DNA of 7,747 nucleotides from an uncultured Trueperaceae bacterium (lineage in GTDB: Bacteria > Deinococcota > Deinococci > Deinococcales > Trueperaceae). This document shows positions 1 to 4,380 of the stretch, piece by piece. The notes beneath the pieces are model-generated. The model was not told where the DNA came from, did no database searches, and saw only the letters and a program-made list of their open reading frames with translations. The position numbers and the translations under genes are program-made. The stretch spans positions 1 to 7,747 of the forward strand of contig CALDPK010000139.1 of assembly GCA_937911855.1 (NCBI GenBank), in the 5' to 3' direction. How positions within the stretch are numbered: position 1 is the stretch's first letter; the number at the start of each line of letters is the position of its first letter.

Positions 1-2
1 GC

Positions 3-1142
3 ATCAGCAGTTATGGCCAAGCGACAATCGACAACAGTCTCATCCAGGGCAACGAGGCATCTGACAGTGGTGGCGGCATACGAAATCACCTGAGAATGAC
101 CATCATCGACAGTGACATCATCGGTAACAGTGCTGACGACAACTACGGAGGCGTGTTCAACGACGGCAGCATGACTGTAGTAAGTTCCCTTATCTCGGGG
201 AACACGGCAGGCGGGGATGGTGCCGGGATCTTCAACGGATGGCCCAGCAGTGCGGTGTTCACCACCGGTGAGCCGAAGGAGCTTCTTATCGAAGGCAGCC
301 TGGTGAAAGATAACGTTGCCGGCAACGATGGCGGCGGCGTCCACAGCGTCCGGAAGTTAACGCTGATTGATTCGCGCGTGACTGGCAATGAAGCCGGTCG
401 TGACGGTGGCGGCGTCTATGCAGTGAACTATGCGCACTTTGCTTCACCAGTCAACAGCGGTGGTGAACTCCACATCTCCGGCACCACTATTGATGACAAC
501 CAGGCTGGTGAAAGGGGTGGTGGCATCTACTCAGGAACGATTCTGCATGCCACTCAGACAAATGGGACGCCAGTGGCGCCATTAACATTGCTGAACAGCA
601 CCCTTACGGCCAACTCGGCTGAGTCGGCTGGCGGCGCCATCTACTTAGGTGCCGACAACGCGGGTACATCACGGCTGTTTTTCAACACAATTGCAAGAAA
701 CAGGACAACTGGGGTGGGTAGTCAAGGTGGCGGCATGAACGTCAACCGCAGCAACGTGACCATCCAGGGCAATCTGATCTTTGAGAATACGAACGCGGGT
801 GGTGTGAACACACGGGATCTCTTCCCGGGAGCTGGTCAGGTGACCTCAGGTGGCAACAATTTCATATCGACGGTTCCACCGAACGTTACGGCCCTCCAGT
901 CAGACAGATTCGCAGGGTTACAGGTGCTTCCGGGCGCAATCCAACTCGGTGAGCTGACCGATAACGGGGGCCCTACACCCACAATGGCGCTGCCCAACGC
1001 ATCGACTGCCAGCAGGTGGGTGACTGCTGCGGGCTGCGTGAGCACTGATGGCGTTACCCCGCTCACTGTTGATCAGCGGGGCCAGCCCCGCCCCGTGGAT
1101 ACCAGGTGCAGCATCGGCGCGTACCAGTCGCAGGGATCCTAG
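3..1142 (+). CDS. Secreted right-handed beta-helix protein, choice-of-anchor Q type (5' partial)
   Basis: The reading frame is open from base 3 and has no start in the window, so this is the C-terminal 379 residues of a longer protein; the ATG at 96 is internal. Most of it is about nine imperfect coils of 21-35 residues, each of the form hydrophobic-x-hydrophobic, Ser/Thr, I/V, xxNxA, then GGG(I/V) (for example SRVTGNEAGRDGGGVY). This is the pattern of parallel beta-helix or polymorphic-outer-membrane-protein-like repeats. The last 100 residues carry the choice-of-anchor Q signature: GELTDNGGPTPTMAL, a Cys in AAGCVS, then DQRGQPRPVDTRCSIGAY. The two Cys probably form a disulfide. The usual 'DAG' of this domain is degenerate (TAAG). 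No LPXTG, PEP-CTERM or beta-barrel anchor follows; the protein stops six residues after IGAY. Such proteins are normally exported and surface-associated. The exact role (adhesion, carbohydrate binding) is unknown. Family call is confident, function is not. Confidence 0.85.
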   Translation: MSSYGQATIDNSLIQGNEASDSGGGIRNHLRMTIIDSDIIGNSADDNYGGVFNDGSMTVVSSLISGNTAGGDGAGIFNGWPSSAVFTTGEPKELLIEGSLVKDNVAGNDGGGVHSVRKLTLIDSRVTGNEAGRDGGGVYAVNYAHFASPVNSGGELHISGTTIDDNQAGERGGGIYSGTILHATQTNGTPVAPLTLLNSTLTANSAESAGGAIYLGADNAGTSRLFFNTIARNRTTGVGSQGGGMNVNRSNVTIQGNLIFENTNAGGVNTRDLFPGAGQVTSGGNNFISTVPPNVTALQSDRFAGLQVLPGAIQLGELTDNGGPTPTMALPNASTASRWVTAAGCVSTDGVTPLTVDQRGQPRPVDTRCSIGAYQSQGS

Positions 1143-1196
1143 CAGTCGGCCGCCTGAACTCCGGTAAATGGTTGGCCGGGGCGGCATCCGCTGATC

Positions 1197-1236
1197 GAGA
1201 CCCACTTTCCAGCTCAGGAAGTGGGTCTCATTTACG
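1197..1236 (+). terminator. Hairpin terminator after beta-helix gene
   Basis: A perfect 11-bp stem, GAGACCCACTT (1197-1207) with AAGTGGGTCTC (1219-1229), encloses an 11-base loop and is followed by only a short ATTTAC tract. It lies 54 bases past the stop codon of the beta-helix gene, so it probably ends or protects that transcript. The weak T-run means it may be an imperfect intrinsic terminator. Confidence 0.55.
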
Positions 1237-1275
1237 CTGCGGCCCCGCTTGTTGCCGCCAGATCGGCGCATGCTG

Positions 1276-1304
1276 TTGACGAATAACGCATACAGGGGTA
1301 TATT
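1276..1304 (+). promoter_or_regulatory. Near-consensus sigma70-type promoter
   Basis: TTGACG (1276-1281) and TATATT (1299-1304) are separated by exactly 17 bases, and each box matches the sigma70 consensus at five of six positions. The predicted start is near 1311. No plus-strand gene follows; an intrinsic terminator begins within a few bases. The promoter is called by sequence only. Confidence 0.5.
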
Positions 1305-1314
1305 GAAGATATCA

Positions 1315-1341
1315 AACGCGCTAGAAGCGCGTTATTTTTTT
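1315..1341 (+). terminator. Rho-independent terminator directly after the 1276-1304 promoter
   Basis: The stem AACGCGC (1315-1321) pairs perfectly with GCGCGTT (1327-1333) around a TAGAA loop, then one A and seven T (1335-1341). This is the best-formed intrinsic terminator in the window. It acts on plus-strand transcripts: either read-through from the beta-helix gene or a transcript of about 30 bases starting at the adjacent promoter. On the minus strand the T-run is short. Confidence 0.75.
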
Positions 1342-1380
1342 GCCCTTTTTACTGTGGACACTTTACTGGTGACGCTGCGC

Positions 1381-1415
1381 AACAGAAATTGCCCCGAGCA
1401 CACAGCCCGGGGCAA
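1381..1415 (-). terminator. Dodecin gene terminator
   Basis: An 8-bp perfect stem, TTGCCCCG (1389-1396) with CGGGGCAA (1408-1415), sits 22 bases beyond the dodecin stop on the minus strand. It is followed in that direction by TTTCTGTT, a modest U-rich tail. It probably ends the dodecin transcript. Confidence 0.6.
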
Positions 1416-1437
1416 TCCTGATTTCATTGTGTAAACT

Positions 1438-1668
1438 TCAGCCGGCGTGATCGCGGTCTTCCCCGCTGCCTTCCAGTGCGAACGACACCTTGGCGTTGAT
1501 CCGGTACTTCACGATCTGGTCGTTCTCGACGATCGCCTGCATTTCCTTCACGTAGATCGATTTGATGTTCCGCACGGTCTTGGCCGCTTCGCGCAGCGCC
1601 TGCTGCGTTGCATCTTCCCAGCTCTTGTCAGACTGTGCCAGCAGTTCGATTACTTTCACTACACCCAT
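1438..1668 (-). CDS. Dodecin family protein
   Basis: A 76-residue protein of the dodecin family (formerly DUF1458): small proteins that assemble into hollow dodecamers and, in the studied members, bind flavins and sequester or buffer them in the cytoplasm. The hallmarks are VKVIELLAQSDKSWEDA at residues 3-20, the helix to AAKTVRNIK (about 22-36), then two long strands including VKEMQAIVEND and YRINAKVSFALE. Length is typical (65-75 residues). The ATG at 1668 is chosen over an upstream start because it begins at the conserved MxxVKVIEL and has AGGTG seven bases upstream (1676-1680). The aromatic residue that stacks on flavin in archaeal and Thermus dodecins (as in LDWFEV) aligns here with Ser37 in IKSIYV, so flavin binding by the classical mode is doubtful. 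It is followed by its own terminator and preceded by a leader hairpin. Family is sure; ligand is not. Confidence 0.93.
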   Translation of the reverse strand: MGVVKVIELLAQSDKSWEDATQQALREAAKTVRNIKSIYVKEMQAIVENDQIVKYRINAKVSFALEGSGEDRDHAG

Positions 1669-1689
1669 GATGTTGCACCTGCCTCTCCC

Positions 1690-1709
1690 GGCCGGACCGG
1701 AGTCCGGCC
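1690..1709 (-). promoter_or_regulatory. GC-rich hairpin in the dodecin 5' leader
   Basis: GGCCGGAC (1690-1697) and GTCCGGCC (1702-1709) form a perfect 8-bp stem with a four-base loop, ending 21 bases upstream of the dodecin ATG and about nine bases upstream of its ribosome binding site. No T-run follows, so it is not a standard terminator. It may be an mRNA-stabilising or translation-affecting leader structure, or an end barrier for the upstream binding-protein transcript. Confidence 0.4.
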
Positions 1710-1739
1710 TGTGTGGCAAGTCTAGGGAGACGGCAGCCA

Positions 1740-1751
1740 GACCAATTGGTC
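1740..1751. repeat. 12-bp perfect palindrome between binding-protein gene and dodecin
   Basis: GACCAATTGGTC is a perfect dyad 72 bases upstream of the dodecin start. It overlaps a weak -35-like TTGGTC on the minus strand, followed 15 bases later by TAGACT. Position and symmetry are those of a possible operator for the dodecin promoter. No regulator can be named, and chance is possible. Confidence 0.3.
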
Positions 1752-1764
1752 ATGGAGCACTGTT

Positions 1765-1787
1765 CGCGTGCTGAAGGCACTCACGCG
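1765..1787 (-). terminator. Possible hairpin after the binding-protein gene
   Basis: CGCGTG (1765-1770) can pair with CACGCG (1782-1787) across an 11-base loop, starting seven bases after the stop of the minus-strand binding-protein gene. There is no U-rich tail, so termination would be weak or rho-dependent, and read-through into dodecin is possible. Confidence 0.3.
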
Positions 1788-1794
1788 CGGGCAG

Positions 1795-2634
1795 TTACTC
1801 CAGCCAGCCGTCCACGAGGTCCCGGTTGCTTGCGATCCACTCGCGCGCAGCGTCCCACGGGTCGGTGCCGTCCTCGATGATGCCCAGCATGAGCTCAGCG
1901 CTCTGCTGCGGCGTGAAGGTGAAGTTATCAAGAAACGCCAGGAGATCCTCAGGTGCGTTCTCGGCGAACTCGGGGTTGAGGACCATGTTGGCGGTTTGCT
2001 GCTGACCGTAAACCCCTTCGGGGTCCTCGAGGTACTTCAGGTCGTACACTGCCCACTTCCAGTGGGGATCCCAGCCGGTGATGGCGATCCAGTCGCCCCG
2101 GGTCACGGCGCGGTCCAGGCCGGCGACCATGGCTGAATCAGATCCGTCGATGAGCTCGAAGTTATCGAGTCCGTACACATCAACGACTTCTTCGGTCAGT
2201 CCCATGATGCCTGAGCCGGGATCGATGCCGATTATGCGGCCGTCGAACTCATCGGCGTAGTCATTCATCTCCGCGATGCTGTCGATGGTGACGTAGTCGG
2301 GAACTACGATGCCGAGGTTGTCCCCTTGCCGGTACGGTCCCAGATCGACGAGCTGGTCGCCATACATATCCCAATACGCGGCATGCGTGATCGGCAGGGC
2401 GATGGCGATGCTCACGTCCAGGTCGCCCTGCGCGAGTCCGATGTACATCGGGCCGGCGTCCACTGAGATCAGGTCTACTTCGTAACCCAGTTCGTCAACG
2501 ACGACGGCTGCCACCAGGTGAGTGATGGCGATTTCTGCGTCCCAGAGGACGTAGCCGAACCGGACGGGCTCGGGCTGCGCAGTCGCAGTTCCCAGTCCGA
2601 TGGCTGTAATTGCTGCAAGAATGAGGCGTTTCAT
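1795..2634 (-). CDS. Glycine betaine/proline-type ABC transporter substrate-binding protein
   Basis: A 279-residue periplasmic binding protein of the OpuAC/ProX type, which captures quaternary-ammonium osmoprotectants and delivers them to an ABC importer. The signal peptide is residues 1-19 (MKRLILAAITAIGLGTATA, cleavage before Gln20). No lipobox Cys is present, which suggests a free periplasmic protein in a diderm. Family landmarks in order: W31DAEIAITH; LPITHAAYW (80-88) followed by YGDQLVDLGPY; GRIIGIDPGSGIM (132-144); TGWDPHWKW (186-194); YDLKYLEDPEGVYG; and the C-terminal DPWDAAREWIASNRDLVDGWL. Trp31, Trp88 and Trp188 are candidates for the aromatic ligand cage. The residue before LPITH is Ala79, where relatives usually have Trp. 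The ATG at 2634 is preferred to GTG 2679 because it starts the signal peptide and has GGAG 12 bases upstream. No ATPase or permease gene adjoins it, so its transporter must lie elsewhere. Choline or a related betaine is an alternative ligand. Confidence 0.92.
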   Translation of the reverse strand: MKRLILAAITAIGLGTATAQPEPVRFGYVLWDAEIAITHLVAAVVVDELGYEVDLISVDAGPMYIGLAQGDLDVSIAIALPITHAAYWDMYGDQLVDLGPYRQGDNLGIVVPDYVTIDSIAEMNDYADEFDGRIIGIDPGSGIMGLTEEVVDVYGLDNFELIDGSDSAMVAGLDRAVTRGDWIAITGWDPHWKWAVYDLKYLEDPEGVYGQQQTANMVLNPEFAENAPEDLLAFLDNFTFTPQQSAELMLGIIEDGTDPWDAAREWIASNRDLVDGWLE

Positions 2635-2916
2635 CAGTTGGTCAATCTCCACGGGTTGAGAGAAGTGGCTTGCGTGCACCAGGAATGGCGCAACGTTTGG
2701 CGGGCGGCCAATCTAGTGCCGGCACCCGCATTACGGACGGCAAGCAGGGTAACAGGATGACTCTCTGCTCCTCTACGGCCGACGTCACGGTTGACTTGTG
2801 TACCAGGGAGGTTTCACACTTTGCTCAAGCTTCAGGCGGCTAACGTGCGTGTGGCAGCGGGTAACTGCGGGGGGCAATCCCGTAACTGATGTTCCGTGCC
2901 TGAAAAGAGGTAAGTG
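2635..2916. promoter_or_regulatory. Divergent control region, binding protein (-) / SMP-30-like gene (+)
   Basis: This 282-base gap lies between two divergent genes and must hold both promoters. On the plus strand TTGACT (2791-2796) is a good -35, but the best -10 at usable spacing is a poor CACACT (2815-2820). No convincing minus-strand promoter was found. There is a 10-bp perfect palindrome GTGCCGGCAC (2716-2725) and a pair of direct GTAACTG repeats. I see no gene in it. Confidence 0.5.
2861..2888 (+). repeat. Direct GTAACTG repeat, 21 bp apart
   Basis: The heptamer GTAACTG occurs at 2861-2867 and again at 2882-2888, a 21-base register equal to two helical turns, within 60 bases upstream of the SMP-30-like start. 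Such spacing suits a dimeric activator or response regulator binding one DNA face. A related GTAAC lies at 2747-2751. It is short enough to be chance. Confidence 0.25.
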
Positions 2917-3828
2917 ATGCGCAAATTAACCATTTCGGCACTACTGGTGGCGGCTATCGGTCTTCCGGTGGCAGCCCAGGAAGCAGCTCGCACTTCGTTC
3001 GAACTGCCCGGCGAGGGCCTGCACCCTGAAGGAATCGCCTACGACAGTGAAAGCGATTCGCTGTTCGTGAGCGGGGCAGGAACCGGTGAGATCCTCAGAA
3101 TCGACCGGGACACCGGCGAAGTAACCGCGTTCGTGGAAGCGTCCGGCGTGCCGTTCAGCGTCCTCGGACTGGAAGTGGCTGAGGGCCAGCTGTGGGTAGC
3201 CGGTGCCAGCACCGGTGAAGTCCGGGTTTACTCGCTCGAAGACGGCTCGCAGACGTTCGTGGCCACGACCGGTGAAGGCGGGCTGCTCAACGACCTGACG
3301 GTCTCCTCCACTGGCGACGTCTACATCACCGATTCCAACCGCCCGATCCTGTACCGCGTCGCTGCTGGTTCGACGGAAGTCGAGGAATGGCTCGATTTCA
3401 CCGGCACCGCATTCGAGTACATCGATGACGTCAACGCCAACGGCATCGTCATCACCGAAGACGACTCGCACCTGATCGTTGCTCAGCTCGCCACCGGCCA
3501 GCTGTACCTGATCGACGTGCAGAGCAAGGAAGTGCAGGAGATCGACGTGGGCGAAACGTTCCCCGGCGCTGATGGCCTCGTCCTTGACGGCAACACCCTG
3601 TACGTTGTGCAGAACGGTGCCGACCAGGTGGCTGTCCTGGAACTCGCTGACGACTACCTGACCGGCAGCGTCTCGACCGTCTACACCTCACCTGATTTCG
3701 TCATGCCGGCCACCGCAGTGCTGGTGGACGGTGAACTCATCATCACGAACACGCAGTTCGGCAGCCTGGGAACCGGTGACGCCGAGCTTCCCTTCCGCCT
3801 GAGCGTGGTACCCGTCACGCAGGACTGA
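2917..3828 (+). CDS. Secreted SMP-30/gluconolactonase-like beta-propeller protein
   Basis: A 303-residue exported protein of the SMP-30/gluconolactonase/LRE-like six-bladed propeller fold; characterised members are divalent-metal lactonases or hydrolases. Residues 1-20 form a signal peptide (MRKLTISALLVAAIGLPVAA, cleavage before Gln21), so it acts outside the cytoplasm. The candidate metal residues of the family are visible at the expected blade positions: Glu38 in HPEGIAYD, Asn125 in LLNDLTV with GDVYITDS after it, Asn175 in NANGIVIT, and Asp219 in GADGLVLD. Repeating blade motifs such as GTGEILRIDRDTGEV, STGEVRVYSLEDG and ATGQLYLIDVQSKEV also occur. ATG 2917 is chosen because AGAGG (2906-2910) is six bases upstream; the overlapping GTG at 2914 would leave only three. 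The protein is acidic. It lacks ribosome-linked or anchoring motifs and is not obviously tied to its neighbours. A non-enzymatic sensor-like propeller (NHL or Vgb-like) is the main alternative. Substrate unknown. Confidence 0.85.
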   Translation: MRKLTISALLVAAIGLPVAAQEAARTSFELPGEGLHPEGIAYDSESDSLFVSGAGTGEILRIDRDTGEVTAFVEASGVPFSVLGLEVAEGQLWVAGASTGEVRVYSLEDGSQTFVATTGEGGLLNDLTVSSTGDVYITDSNRPILYRVAAGSTEVEEWLDFTGTAFEYIDDVNANGIVITEDDSHLIVAQLATGQLYLIDVQSKEVQEIDVGETFPGADGLVLDGNTLYVVQNGADQVAVLELADDYLTGSVSTVYTSPDFVMPATAVLVDGELIITNTQFGSLGTGDAELPFRLSVVPVTQD

Positions 3829-3840
3829 GCCTCATCACAG

Positions 3841-3884
3841 AAGCCGGCGGCGTGGACGTTATTGTCCACGCCGCCGGCTTTCTT
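3841..3884. terminator. Long-stem terminator between convergent genes
   Basis: AAGCCGGCGGCGTGGAC (3841-3857) pairs perfectly over 17 bp with 3864-3880, with a GTTATT loop. The plus strand continues GGCTTTCTT, a U-rich tail suited to ending the SMP-30-like transcript 12 bases after its stop. The same hairpin lies just beyond the stop of the minus-strand stress protein, with a weaker tail in that direction, so it probably serves both. Confidence 0.85.
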
Positions 3885-3888
3885 GATG

Positions 3889-4314
3889 TCATGCCGGTTG
3901 AACCGGCCGGTCGTGTTCTATCAGTACTGGCAGGCGCGAGTGCCGGACGACCTGTTCGGCGACACTGCCCTGCAGGAAGTAGTTCAGTCCGGTGCGGCCG
4001 TGCGTACCCATGGTGATCAGGTCGGCCTGCCAGTCTTCGGCTTCCTTGATTATCAGCTCGGCTGCGTTGCCGAGCCGGATGACGAGTTCGTCGGCGTCAG
4101 TGGTCAGCTCTTCCAGTCGCTGCCGCACTTCGTTTTCCATCTCGAAACGGGTCAGTTCGGGCATGGCCGGCGACTGAATGTTGCCCGCGATCTGGCTTGG
4201 ATTCAGCACGTGAACCAGCCTGAGGGTCGCTTGGGGGAAGGCCCGCCGGGCCAGCGCCAACGCCGCAGCGGATGAGCCGGAAAAATCCAGCGGTACCAGA
4301 ATGCGCCTGAACAT
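3889..4314 (-). CDS. Universal stress protein, UspA family (ATP-binding type)
   Basis: A 141-residue single-domain universal stress protein, the usual length. It opens with the family's first strand and Asp (RRILVPLDFS, Asp10). The C-terminal half has the nucleotide motif G-2x-G-9x-G-S, complete at Gly103, Gly106, Gly116 and Ser117 (MGTHGRTGLNYFLQGSVAEQVV), followed by the final strand LPVLIEHD. Intact motif residues place it with ATP-binding UspFG/MJ0577-like members rather than the non-binding UspA group. These cytoplasmic dimers support survival in stress or stationary phase by poorly defined means. The start is fixed by AGGAGG (4325-4330) ten bases upstream. It lies 66 bases downstream of the FAD/Rieske gene on the same strand. 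It could be co-transcribed with that gene, or use the -10-like TACAAT in the gap. It converges on the SMP-30-like gene and shares its terminator. Confidence 0.95.
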   Translation of the reverse strand: MFRRILVPLDFSGSSAAALALARRAFPQATLRLVHVLNPSQIAGNIQSPAMPELTRFEMENEVRQRLEELTTDADELVIRLGNAAELIIKEAEDWQADLITMGTHGRTGLNYFLQGSVAEQVVRHSRLPVLIEHDRPVQPA

Positions 4315-4345
4315 CAGATATCAGCCTCCTGCCCTTGTTGACGTA

Positions 4346-4351
4346 ATTGTA
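4346..4351 (-). promoter_or_regulatory. Candidate -10 box for the stress-protein gene
   Basis: On the minus strand TACAAT (5 of 6 to consensus) lies 31 bases upstream of the universal stress protein ATG, within the 66-base gap after the FAD/Rieske stop. No recognisable -35 box is found 16-18 bases further up, so an activator or alternative sigma factor would be needed. Weak evidence for independent expression of the stress gene. Confidence 0.3.
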
Positions 4352-4380
4352 CCGCAACGCCTGGCGGGCATTGGCCGCTG

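Larger units (their letters stand above)
1143..1437. other. Non-coding interval between beta-helix gene and dodecin
   Basis: No credible gene lies here. An open frame at 1249-1434 (+) begins at TTG, has no ribosome binding site, and runs through a terminator and the dodecin terminator hairpin, so it is dismissed. In order, the interval holds a hairpin after the beta-helix gene, a strong-looking plus-strand promoter, an intrinsic terminator immediately after it, and the 3' hairpin of the minus-strand dodecin gene. It is locally more A+T-rich around 1276-1345 than its neighbours. Confidence 0.7.

Noticed and set aside
300..420. Similar GGCGGCGTC stretches in the beta-helix gene as a DNA repeat array
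   Set aside because: The similarity reflects repeated GGGV protein coils with drifted codons, not a tandem DNA repeat or CRISPR-like array.
1249..1434. 61-codon plus-strand open frame in the intergenic interval
   Set aside because: TTG start without a ribosome binding site; it spans an intrinsic terminator and the dodecin terminator hairpin, and the product has no recognisable pattern.
1768..2136. Plus-strand open frame opposite the binding-protein gene, 122 codons
   Set aside because: Antisense shadow of a clearly conserved OpuAC-type protein; no ribosome binding site.
2716..2725. GTGCCGGCAC palindrome in the divergent control region
   Set aside because: Ten-base GC-rich palindromes are common by chance in DNA of this composition, and no promoter box lies at a telling distance; mentioned only within the control-region entry.
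2941..3471. 176-codon minus-strand open frame inside the SMP-30-like gene
   Set aside because: Mirror of codon bias in the propeller gene; the plus-strand frame has a signal peptide and conserved motifs.
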